A DNA stretch of 27,833 nt from a virus. Both the position numbers and the translations under genes were made by a program. Location of the stretch: IMG/VR virus record IMGVR_UViG_3300027687_000057, positions 1 through 27,833 of that record, one strand, 5' to 3'. Position 1 is the first letter of the stretch. Each line of letters begins with the position of its first letter. The notes under the pieces were generated by a model. That model did not search any database. It saw nothing but the letters and a program-made list of their open reading frames with translations, and was not told the origin of the DNA. This document shows, one piece after another, positions 16,401 to 23,010 of the stretch.

Positions 16401-17089
16401 ACCTCATCTGTAATACCCAATTCTTTTCTAGTTCTTTCTTGTTGAGTAACCGTGTAAGCAGCAAATGTTCCATCAACTGCCATAGCACCTGTCATAGTCT
16501 TCCAACCACCTGCTTTAAAACCTTGATAAGCAGAACTAGTTTTAGCAACTAATCTTTTACCAACACCTGCTTTAGCTGTTTCTTTTGCAATATTACCTGC
16601 TGATGCCCTTAGACCTTGTTTCTTTAAACTTTCTGTAGCACCTTTTTTTAGTATCTCACGAATACCTAGCTTTATGCCTTGTTGTGCAGCCAATGCACCT
16701 GCTTTAGCAGCACCAAAAGAAAACATACCTGCATAAGTTGATGGTGCTGTAAACACACCTTCTACGTAATCACCTGCAGCTTTCCAACCTAACTCACCAT
16801 CCATAGTATCAAAAGTATTCATAAGTCTATTCATTCTAGCTTTACTTTCTTCATCAGCAGTTTGAGCATAAAATAAATCTTTAGTAGCAGTAACTTCATT
16901 TACATTTTGAACACGAAAATGCTCCATATAAGCATCATATATATCTTGTTTAGCTTGTGTTTCATTACTATAATCAAACTCGTAACCTTCTCTATCTTCT
17001 AAAAATAAAGCTGCATCCTCGATAAATGATTCATCGTTGATTAAGTTTTCTTCTTTTAAATCTTGCTGGTCTAAGTAGGTATAACTCAT
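13499..17089 (-). CDS. Large putative internal virion/DNA-ejection protein (1196 aa)
   Basis: At 1196 residues this is the largest gene of the window. It has no recognisable enzymatic motif. The N-terminus (MSYTYLDQQDLKEENLIND) is acidic. Residues about 90-250 hold Ala/Gly-rich amphipathic segments (GMFSFGAAKAGALAAQQGI, SFSLLGSGTIGAITG), followed by a Lys/Glu-rich helical region and more hydrophobic patches (GLATIAAFYGI, ALGPFMGAAWIADWLY). Size, position at the end of the virion block and helical, membrane-prone composition resemble ejected core proteins of podoviruses such as T7 gp16, but no lysozyme domain is visible. I chose ATG 17089, which overlaps the preceding stop (TAATG); a longer start at 17119 lacks support. 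Confidence 0.65.
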   Translation of the reverse strand: MSYTYLDQQDLKEENLINDESFIEDAALFLEDREGYEFDYSNETQAKQDIYDAYMEHFRVQNVNEVTATKDLFYAQTADEESKARMNRLMNTFDTMDGELGWKAAGDYVEGVFTAPSTYAGMFSFGAAKAGALAAQQGIKLGIREILKKGATESLKKQGLRASAGNIAKETAKAGVGKRLVAKTSSAYQGFKAGGWKTMTGAMAVDGTFAAYTVTQQERTRKELGITDEVSLSNIGLATSFSLLGSGTIGAITGTKRTLSSNVAEQIRQVAIGKESKVIESVHKNITTKTKTNRKTAGDFKKIKRKLSLLDTVPEKIAEGKKMKTPEGGLAGDLEFISGKFVPTLEEKFHDNIASAASKILAKVDPIVKTVKTKKGKDALAEERITSRLARGLTNGKITDVGILKILDEHGLSMNQLSSLLVEEYSQAGRLLGKAGKLAKKEKEQLLKELTEVDQKLINLSDIMTPAKKALEESEKAVGSRVRNVMSQWLGLPALNKARIGFMTIQTATTARNTTNGYMRNYVYALDNLGAGLYNVTKAGGQGLIGLANRDMAKEASRSVAKGLAQMRTGGQSAYMKDLWLGTKSWETEALELLFRDKRFADSDTAKMLFREMGDIGEEVSTEGGIVKVARMANVLNTMSDNLFKRAIFSREIDKYMYANNIKGGLKGFFEDSYLDPAKAGKTIGKFSQLDPKAIGEAMEKALEFSYQTGKFASKEGGFNKLADSFISGASKNILFSSIVPFPRYLVNQLIFQYEHAPILGLINFGGILNKKGGKKGVRGVDIGLESFSTRLALDDEAIGKQLSGLATIAAFYGIRNKFGDENTGPYEFKIGGSTYNLEAALGPFMGAAWIADWLYRHTGPKKQGSVLGMDLPQLHDNDKVAVGISGKPRDAINAFLGGSAKGGSGLWIVDSSVDSIINSKDVGGPSDMTLDEVMFKFAGNFFNSALVPAGMLKDIAGTILDPAYRVVQDNSSVDMVEYMLKQATRSLPNKYEPEEGDIPVYRPSRNKPLYNVNPFMKMLTGFNEQETRTAVENEMARLRFDYREYAPRKIKGDAPFANLAKGEMGYSMDKYVLPYILSEDYNKLETDKLKRYELRSLINEYRTLSRVKVLQPLMNDTPVDRNRKLKAIFISLPAEKRDIVTERYKYKEGESLYIHKNHDKTTGDYLKGIEYYIEMFGKEDQEFLALGKDVKGSIQ

Positions 17090-18564
17090 TAAATAATACT
17101 TCCATATGTAGACAACCAATCTTTGCCAGTATTCTGCTTAAATTGATTTTTTCTATCTTGTTCTGTTACTACATTTTCTTGTGTAAAATATTTCTTCCAC
17201 ATTCTAGCACTAGTGCCTGTAGGTTTATTGGCAAATGTAGTCTTTAATACATTTAAATCCATTTTTACAGTACCTAAAGGGGTAAGTGTATTTGGTGTAC
17301 TTTGCTTAAAGACTTTATTATTAGTAAGACCTGAATTTGTTGCAGAATTATTTAACTCAGCCATATCAAACTCTATTTTTCCTGTTGCAACTATATAGGG
17401 GTTGCCATTGTTTTTATCTTCGTAATCTCTTGTAGCAATCATTTCTTTTGATACTCTCATAACATCAATACCATTTCTTGCTGCCAACTCTATCATAGTA
17501 TTTGGTTCTATAGGTTTGTCAAAGAAAGTATCTGATATTTCAGAAAATTCATTAGCTAATGTAGCTGGTATAAAACCTCTAGCTGTTTGTTGATTTTCAC
17601 CTCTACCATTAACGCTTTTTGCCCACATCACTGTATCTTTAAATTTAGTACTAAAGTCACTAGCTATACCTGCATTAACAGCTTTTTTATTAACACTATT
17701 CCAAGAACCATCATATTCTAATCTACCACCAATATTTGCATAGGAACTAAGCATAGATTCATACGAGCCTTTTGTTGATTTTTGTTGAGCTACGGTTAAT
17801 TGTTTATCGCCAATATTGGATATAAGACTTGCTAATCTTTTTTGTTCTGTTATCAAAGCTTCAGGTGCTTCGTCACCTAATTGGTCTGTTCTACCTCTAA
17901 TTAATTTTAAATCTGCAGCATAGCTTTGCCCTAATTGCAAATCAAATTTATCCACATTAATATCAGAAGCCGCTGATAACTCCCCAAAGTCAGGTTTTAA
18001 ATTTGATGCACCTGCTAGTGCTCTATCTGCTTTTATTCTGTTAGAAACATACTTTGCTACATTGTCTTCTCCTCTAGCAAATATATTAAGTATACCCATA
18101 CCAGTACCTTTTAAAGCATCATCATCTAAACTGTCATCTCCAATATTCATAGGTATCGTTATTAAATTAGCTAATTGCTTAGATGAAGGTATTTTATATC
18201 CATCAACAGTTTCTCCTAAAGGCATATAAGTATCACCTGCAACTAAACCGTTGCTATTTAATCTTTTGACAATAGAAGGAACTAAAGCTTTAGCACCTGT
18301 CCAACTTTCTTTATTAATCAAAGAATGTAAAACTTCCATACCTCTAGTTCCACCATTTACATTTAATTGATTAGCTAAAAATTTAATTTCTTCTTCATTT
18401 CCTCTAAAATCTTCATCAAATCTACCACGTTCATTTATTTCTCTATTTATCTTTTTTTCAGATAATCTGCTTACCCTACCATCTAAATCATTCATAGCAT
18501 CATTAACACCCTTAGTAGTAGACTTTGCTAAACCCTCTAATAAACCCATGCCAAAACTTCTCAT
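17089..18564 (-). CDS. Putative internal virion protein (491 aa)
   Basis: A 491-residue protein with no family I recognise. The N-terminus is an amphipathic helix (MRSFGMGLLEGLAKSTTKGV) followed by a charged helical stretch (DGRVSRLSEKKINREINERG). The rest is mixed helical with many Asn, Gly and Thr. AGGAG lies before its ATG at 18564, directly after the preceding stop. It is translationally coupled to the 1196-residue gene through a TAATG overlap. Two adjacent large proteins at the end of the virion operon suggest core or ejection components, as T7 gp15 and gp16 are adjacent; this is positional inference. Confidence 0.55.
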   Translation of the reverse strand: MRSFGMGLLEGLAKSTTKGVNDAMNDLDGRVSRLSEKKINREINERGRFDEDFRGNEEEIKFLANQLNVNGGTRGMEVLHSLINKESWTGAKALVPSIVKRLNSNGLVAGDTYMPLGETVDGYKIPSSKQLANLITIPMNIGDDSLDDDALKGTGMGILNIFARGEDNVAKYVSNRIKADRALAGASNLKPDFGELSAASDINVDKFDLQLGQSYAADLKLIRGRTDQLGDEAPEALITEQKRLASLISNIGDKQLTVAQQKSTKGSYESMLSSYANIGGRLEYDGSWNSVNKKAVNAGIASDFSTKFKDTVMWAKSVNGRGENQQTARGFIPATLANEFSEISDTFFDKPIEPNTMIELAARNGIDVMRVSKEMIATRDYEDKNNGNPYIVATGKIEFDMAELNNSATNSGLTNNKVFKQSTPNTLTPLGTVKMDLNVLKTTFANKPTGTSARMWKKYFTQENVVTEQDRKNQFKQNTGKDWLSTYGSII

Positions 18565-19101
18565 TTAATTTCTCCTCGCCATTAAACCTGAAGGCTGTTC
18601 TTCTTCCATTATAATTTCTTCAGGCATTTCTGCTTCTGTTTTCATTATATCTTCAGGTAACTCTCCTTCTACTTCGTCACCCTTTTTGTTTTTTATCTCA
18701 GCTTTTAATTTCTCAACAGTTCTTTTGGCTAAACTATCTCTATCACTACGAGGTGCATCATCTAAACCTGTCTTGTATTTAATACCTGCTGAATCTCCTA
18801 TCAACATCATTGTCTCTATTAACACAGGTAATAACAACAAACCTACATCTACAGTATGTTTACCTTCCATAACCCCTGCTAACTGTATTGTATTAGCAAT
18901 AGTCGTTAAAGGTATGCCCATATCCATAATATCTACAAGTTGGTCAGAGAACTCATCACTCATCATTCTTGATGTGTAATGTTCTACAGCATCCTCTACA
19001 GTTGGAAACTGTGCAGGTTGTTGCCAAGGTCTAGCACCAAGTTCATGTGTTAAAGACATCCCCGGAATCGGAGCATCTAGTCTAGGCTGTTTCGCTTCCA
19101 T
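18565..19101 (-). CDS. Virion-block protein with hydrophobic helix and acidic tail (178 aa)
   Basis: A 178-residue protein. Residues 1-30 are Pro-rich, followed by a helical region (VEDAVEHYTSRMMSDEFSDQL). A hydrophobic segment VDVGLLLLPVLIETMMLIG (about 85-103) may be a membrane-interacting or buried helix. Then comes a charged linker and a strongly acidic C-terminus (ELPEDIMKTEAEMPEEIIMEEE) ending in a basic cap. I recall similar unnamed proteins in marine podovirus and myovirus virion clusters, but no family name. Its first 20 bases overlap the end of the upstream 75-residue gene. Confidence 0.55.
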   Translation of the reverse strand: MEAKQPRLDAPIPGMSLTHELGARPWQQPAQFPTVEDAVEHYTSRMMSDEFSDQLVDIMDMGIPLTTIANTIQLAGVMEGKHTVDVGLLLLPVLIETMMLIGDSAGIKYKTGLDDAPRSDRDSLAKRTVEKLKAEIKNKKGDEVEGELPEDIMKTEAEMPEEIIMEEEQPSGLMARRN

Positions 19102-19309
19102 TGTTTTTCATTTCCATTCTTTTGTTTCTTATGGTATTGGTATATCTAGCTATTCTATAAGATGGTTGTACGTCATTCTCATTACGATTGTTTTTCATAA
19201 AGTTTTTTACAGGAGCTAGTAACCCACTACCCTTTTTTTTAGTTTCAGTAGGTTGCATCTTTATCTGTTGAATCATTTTATACATATTCTTTGCGTGATT
19301 AGTTACCAT
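19082..19309 (-). CDS. Small basic hypothetical protein (75 aa)
   Basis: A 75-residue, Lys/Asn-rich protein (MVTNHAKNMYKMIQQIKMQP at the start), with a Gly-Leu-Leu patch after KKKGS and a basic C-terminal half. ATG 19309 lies one base after the stop of the 689-residue gene; a TTG further upstream at 19321 would lie inside that gene. The binding site is weak, so translation probably depends on coupling. No family is recognised. Confidence 0.55.
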   Translation of the reverse strand: MVTNHAKNMYKMIQQIKMQPTETKKKGSGLLAPVKNFMKNNRNENDVQPSYRIARYTNTIRNKRMEMKNNGSETA

Positions 19310-19310
19310 G

Positions 19311-21380
19311 TTACATTCCAAACCTTAAATAAGCAGTACCTAGTGTACCAATTAAACTTCCAATAGCACTACCTGCACTAGATGAGCTTTGTTCAGCAGC
19401 TACTTCTTTTCTAGTTCCTGCATCTATTTGTGCTTCAGCTAGAGTAGTTACTCTGTCAAGTTCATTCTCTGCTGATGTCCATGCCCATTCCATGCTATCA
19501 GCATAGTACTGCCATAGATTGTCGTAAGAGTTCTTAGATATATCAAGTAATGCATTAGCATTTAATTCATTAGAACGATTGATAGAAGCAGTATCTGCTG
19601 TAGCAATCTGCCTTCTCCACGTAGCATTACTCTGTGATATAACCATTTGATTCTGTGCATTAAATTGGTCACGTTGATTATTTAACTCTGCGTTAAATCT
19701 TTCTACAGTATTAGCTTGACCTGCATTAAACTGCCCTTGAGCATTAGCTTGAGTAGCATTAAACTGTGCTGTCTGTGTAGATAAGTTAGCAAAAAATTGG
19801 TCTACTTGATTTTGACTAGATGCATTAAATTGTTTAGCAGCATTTGTAGCAGCTTGGTCTGTAAACAAACTTTGTGTTCTTTGCTGTGCCTTAAATAAAT
19901 CAGTCTGTTGTTGATTTGATAAATTAGCCATATCTAACTGCATAAAGTTCTGTGCATTTTGTACAGCAGACTGTTGTCTATTGTTTAAGTTAGACATATC
20001 TAAATTAGCTAATGCTGATGCTTCAGTCATAGTCAAAGCTTGTCTATTTGATAAGTTATTTAAATTCATAGTGTTAGCAGCTCTACTGTTTTCCAAAGCA
20101 ATAGATTGTTCAGCAGTAAAGTTTTGATTAGCTATATCAGCAATCCTAGCAGAGTTTTGTACTCTTGATTGAAATGCTTGGTCAAACTCCTGCCCTATAA
20201 ATGTTGCACGTTGTTGTGCCGCAAGCATAGCACGTTGTTGTCTGTTAGATAAATTTTGTGCTTCAAATGATGCTACCGTTTTAGCATCTGCTTGAGCAAT
20301 AGGAAGTGCTGATTCCAATGCACCTTGTATCATAGCTTGTCCTGCCATTGAAGATGCACCTAAACCTCTAGCAGCCATCTGTGCTTGTACAGCACGTAAT
20401 GTTCCTGCTGCCCATGCAGGTGGATTACTTGCATCAAAGTTAGCAGTAAGTGTCGCAAGCTGTCCTTGAACAGTAGCTTGATTTGTTGGGGTAGCTGTGG
20501 CGGCTTGTATTTGTTCAGCATAAGTAGAAGCAGTCTCTGCATTAGCTACACCTGATATTAGTTCACCTGTTTGTACTTGTCTTTGTACAGGATTCTCTAA
20601 AAGAATAGCATTACCTTGAGCAGAAGTTAAACTACCTACGCTTGATGCAGTTTGTTGTGCTGCAAGTATCTGAGAACGAGGGTCTGTTTCATTTGTTTGA
20701 GCTGCTTGTAATGTGTCTAAAGAAGTGTTTACTTGCTCTGCAACACCTTGAGCATCTACAATATTTGCTGTAGTAGCAGTAGGCTGTTCAGCCATAGTAG
20801 TCTGAGCCATAGCTGTTGGTACAGAAACAGTTCCTGATAATTGACCACTTGTAGGTGCAAGCATTTGTTCTTGAGTTAATTGAGTTCCTACAGGAACAGT
20901 TGTTCCACCTGTAGGTAGTGCAGGAGTAATAGCTTGTTGTGAGGATACTTGCCCTATTGTAGAATCTGTTGGCACACTTAACTGTGGAATATTTTGTTGT
21001 GGTAATGCACGTGGGTCAGGTTGAGGTGCAGGTTGTGTTTGTATAGGTGCAGGTTGAGGTGCTACAGGCATATTTTGTCCTGTGTAAGCTACAAGAGCCG
21101 ATGGGTCAGGAGCTGCTTCTCTATTTAAGTATTGTTGTCCTGTAGTAGGATTAATAAAATTAGGTATAACAGCAGCCCCGGGAACACCACCCACTGCCAT
21201 CTTCTTAACCATACCACCTCTAGCCATCTCTTGTGCCCTACCTTGATACACAATCATCTCTCGTTGCTTATCAGGGTTCTGTTGTAGGTACTGGTCAAAC
21301 TCTTCCATCCTACCTGCATAGCCCATCTTAGAAGCTATCTTCTGTAATCCCTGTGGCTTAAAGCCTGTAAACATTGCCAT
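19311..21380 (-). CDS. Repeat-rich virion protein with a 20-unit hendecad coiled coil (689 aa)
   Basis: A 689-residue structural-type protein in three parts. Residues 1-90 are a mixed domain starting MAMFTGFKPQGLQKIASKMG. Residues 100-340 are a low-complexity Gln/Pro/Ala/Thr region (PAPIQTQPAPQPDP). Residues 376-595 form exactly twenty 11-residue units, for example NATQANAQGQF, NAGQANTVERF and NAELNNQRDQF. The last part ends with a Ser/Gly-rich hydrophobic tail (SSSSAGSAIGSLIGTLGTAY). Hendecad repeats form straight or right-handed coiled coils, suited to a long stalk, tail needle or core tube. AGGAA lies before the ATG. Function is inference; no named family. Confidence 0.65.
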   Translation of the reverse strand: MAMFTGFKPQGLQKIASKMGYAGRMEEFDQYLQQNPDKQREMIVYQGRAQEMARGGMVKKMAVGGVPGAAVIPNFINPTTGQQYLNREAAPDPSALVAYTGQNMPVAPQPAPIQTQPAPQPDPRALPQQNIPQLSVPTDSTIGQVSSQQAITPALPTGGTTVPVGTQLTQEQMLAPTSGQLSGTVSVPTAMAQTTMAEQPTATTANIVDAQGVAEQVNTSLDTLQAAQTNETDPRSQILAAQQTASSVGSLTSAQGNAILLENPVQRQVQTGELISGVANAETASTYAEQIQAATATPTNQATVQGQLATLTANFDASNPPAWAAGTLRAVQAQMAARGLGASSMAGQAMIQGALESALPIAQADAKTVASFEAQNLSNRQQRAMLAAQQRATFIGQEFDQAFQSRVQNSARIADIANQNFTAEQSIALENSRAANTMNLNNLSNRQALTMTEASALANLDMSNLNNRQQSAVQNAQNFMQLDMANLSNQQQTDLFKAQQRTQSLFTDQAATNAAKQFNASSQNQVDQFFANLSTQTAQFNATQANAQGQFNAGQANTVERFNAELNNQRDQFNAQNQMVISQSNATWRRQIATADTASINRSNELNANALLDISKNSYDNLWQYYADSMEWAWTSAENELDRVTTLAEAQIDAGTRKEVAAEQSSSSAGSAIGSLIGTLGTAYLRFGM
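19596..20255 (-). repeat. Region encoding twenty 11-residue (33-base) repeats
   Basis: This part of the 689-residue gene encodes residues 376-595. Every eleventh residue falls in the same register across 20 units with no phase break. A 22-residue pair repeat is visible at residues 442, 464 and 486 (NLSNRQ, NLNNRQ and NLSNQQ), and NLSNRQ also starts the array at 376. The last seven units share QF/RF followed by NA. The repeat is seen at protein level; the bases have diverged. Confidence 0.8.
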
Positions 21381-21391
21381 ATATTATATTC

Positions 21392-21586
21392 CTATTTCAA
21401 TACTATTGCGACAATCAAAGCTACTACACCTAATGTACCTGCCATAGACATAGCTTCTAATCGCCACATTCTTTTGTCTAAAGTGCATAGCTTATCATCT
21501 ACTGCTTGATAACGTATGGCACATTCTTTCTCGTGAGCATCTAACTCTAGTTGTACCTTGAGTTCAGGTCGCAAATCCATCTTCAT
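21392..21586 (-). CDS. Small coiled-coil membrane protein, holin-like candidate (64 aa)
   Basis: A 64-residue protein. A charged helical N-terminal part (LELDAHEKECAIRYQAVDDKLCTLDKRMWRLE) is followed by a single C-terminal membrane span (AGTLGVVALIVAIVLK). This order, coiled coil then tail anchor, resembles XhlA-type haemolysin/holin helpers and small phage lysis proteins. No endolysin gene is near it within the window, so the lysis role is only a suggestion. It lies between a fibre gene and the repeat-rich gene, with gaps of 3 and 11 bases. Confidence 0.5.
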   Translation of the reverse strand: MKMDLRPELKVQLELDAHEKECAIRYQAVDDKLCTLDKRMWRLEAMSMAGTLGVVALIVAIVLK

Positions 21587-21589
21587 CTG

Positions 21590-22909
21590 TTAACTTTCTA
21601 ATGCTGTGATACGTGCTTCTAATTCTTGTATGGTTTTCACGAGTAAAGGTACTAGTTTGGATTGGTCAATGCCTTGCATAACTGGAATAGTCTTACTAGC
21701 AACCCAAGTTGTGTCACTTGCATAGATTGGGTCTACTGTGTTTCCATCTGCATCAGTAGTAGATAGTTTGCCCTCTTCCCAATCTGCTTCAGATATATCT
21801 TGAGTTAATACTGTACCATCTGCATTGAGAACAACATTAGTTATATCTTCAGTCGCATCTTTAGTACCAGTAACACACTCAGGAACTACTGCTTGTGCTT
21901 CGTGTGCCAAAAACCCATCTACTGTAGTGTCAGCATCTGCAATAAAGTTAAATCTACTTGGCTTGAGTTGCTTCAATCTTGTGGTTGCATCCCAGTCTGT
22001 TACTACGTTTTCTTTTAGTCTGTAGTCGGAAGATGTGGCGTAGGCTGTAGCTGAACCATTTGTACTTATTGTGCCAATATTACCATTCCCATTATAGAAC
22101 AAAATTTGATTTGAGGTTGATGTGGCATTTATTGAAAAACGTCTTTGTGATTGTGTAGAAGCAAGAGATACACCATCAGCACTTCCATCAGGTAATGCTG
22201 TGCAACCATAAAAAACAGTTCCTGATGAGGATATTCTCATACGTGCTGAACCATCAGTATAAAATATCATAGCATTAATACTAGCATGAGCATACTCAAT
22301 AGCACCAACAAATGGAGAAGATGTATTATCAGCAAATTGCATCCTTGCACTATTAGCAGTACCACTAACAATAGTTAAACCATGTTCCCCTGATGTTGTT
22401 CCTATAACTAAATCAGAAGCAAGACTTCCAAAATCATTAGGGTTATTATTTCCGATACCAACTTTGTCATTACCACCATCAACAAAAAGCATATTAGCAT
22501 TGCCATTTGATTCAACACGAAAGTCTACGTCTTTACTTTCTTCGTTAAAAACAATTTCGGCTGGAGTCACATTCATTCTATTACTTAATGCTCCACCAAC
22601 CATAGTGCTTATATAATAACTACCATCTTCAGAACCATCACTTACATCATTAGCTTGTGATGTTATTTGCACATATCTTACATCTTGAGAGTTATCATTC
22701 CGACCTTCATACTCTATAACCCCTAAAATATCGGCATCGGCAGGACTACCAGAGTTTCTATACATTCTAAGATTAGGACCAGCATTAGCATCTGCATCTG
22801 TAGATAATAGTGTAAGTTGGTCTGTGTTATCAGCAGTACTTATAGTTGTACCATCTAATATGGTAGCACCTGCTCCTAATAGTTTTGCTGTATCGCTTGC
22901 TCTAGTCAT
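21590..22909 (-). CDS. Tail fibre/spike protein with C-terminal S74 chaperone
   Basis: A 439-residue fibre-type protein, rich in Ser, Thr, Gly, Asn and Asp. It has a short N-terminal attachment part (MTRASDTAKLLGAGATILDG), a beta-rich shaft with NGNANMLFVDGGNDKVGIG-type segments, and a C-terminal S74 intramolecular chaperone from about residue 290. The S74 signature is S294-DYRLK299-EN, with Ser and Lys five residues apart as in endosialidase-type chaperones, then DGFLAHEAQ (331-339) and a coiled-coil end (LVKTIQELEARITALES). In this family the chaperone drives trimer folding and cuts itself off before the Ser. Host receptor binding is the likely role. It shares a 40-base repeat with the fibre gene upstream of it. 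Confidence 0.88.
   Translation of the reverse strand: MTRASDTAKLLGAGATILDGTTISTADNTDQLTLLSTDADANAGPNLRMYRNSGSPADADILGVIEYEGRNDNSQDVRYVQITSQANDVSDGSEDGSYYISTMVGGALSNRMNVTPAEIVFNEESKDVDFRVESNGNANMLFVDGGNDKVGIGNNNPNDFGSLASDLVIGTTSGEHGLTIVSGTANSARMQFADNTSSPFVGAIEYAHASINAMIFYTDGSARMRISSSGTVFYGCTALPDGSADGVSLASTQSQRRFSINATSTSNQILFYNGNGNIGTISTNGSATAYATSSDYRLKENVVTDWDATTRLKQLKPSRFNFIADADTTVDGFLAHEAQAVVPECVTGTKDATEDITNVVLNADGTVLTQDISEADWEEGKLSTTDADGNTVDPIYASDTTWVASKTIPVMQGIDQSKLVPLLVKTIQELEARITALES
22493..22532. repeat. 40-base direct repeat, copy A (in the 439-residue fibre gene)
   Basis: This stretch is identical base for base with 23706-23745. On the - strand it encodes DVDFRVESNGNAN. A further shared 17-base segment (CTTCGTTAAAAACAATT) lies just beyond it, at about 22539-22555. 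The copies lie in the same orientation in two separate fibre genes. Confidence 0.9.
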
Positions 22910-23000
22910 ATCTTCTCCCTAACCTATAAATGTGTCTGCCTGACACCTGACCATTGGTGGAGACTTCACCCCATTTTGCTAACTCTGCTGCTTTACTCAT
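22902..23000 (-). CDS. Very small fibre-N-terminus-like reading frame (32 aa)
   Basis: A 32-residue frame with a strong AAGGAG binding site before ATG 23000. It begins MSKAAELAKWGEVSTNGQ, which resembles the first residues of marine phage tail-fibre proteins (MSKAAELA followed by N-G-Q), but it stops after RHIYRLGRRYD. The stop codon overlaps the start region of the 439-residue fibre gene, so the two are coupled. It could be a real leader-type small protein or the vestige of a fibre gene that lost its body. In the second reading frame the same bases spell a tail (QADTFIG, then stop) like the C-termini of two neighbouring genes. Confidence 0.45.
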   Translation of the reverse strand: MSKAAELAKWGEVSTNGQVSGRHIYRLGRRYD

Positions 23001-23010
23001 TTGTTACTCC

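Noticed and set aside
21368-21388. TATAAT before the 689-residue gene as a promoter on the - strand
   Set aside because: It lies two bases before the ATG and has no -35 box at proper distance, so it could not serve this gene.
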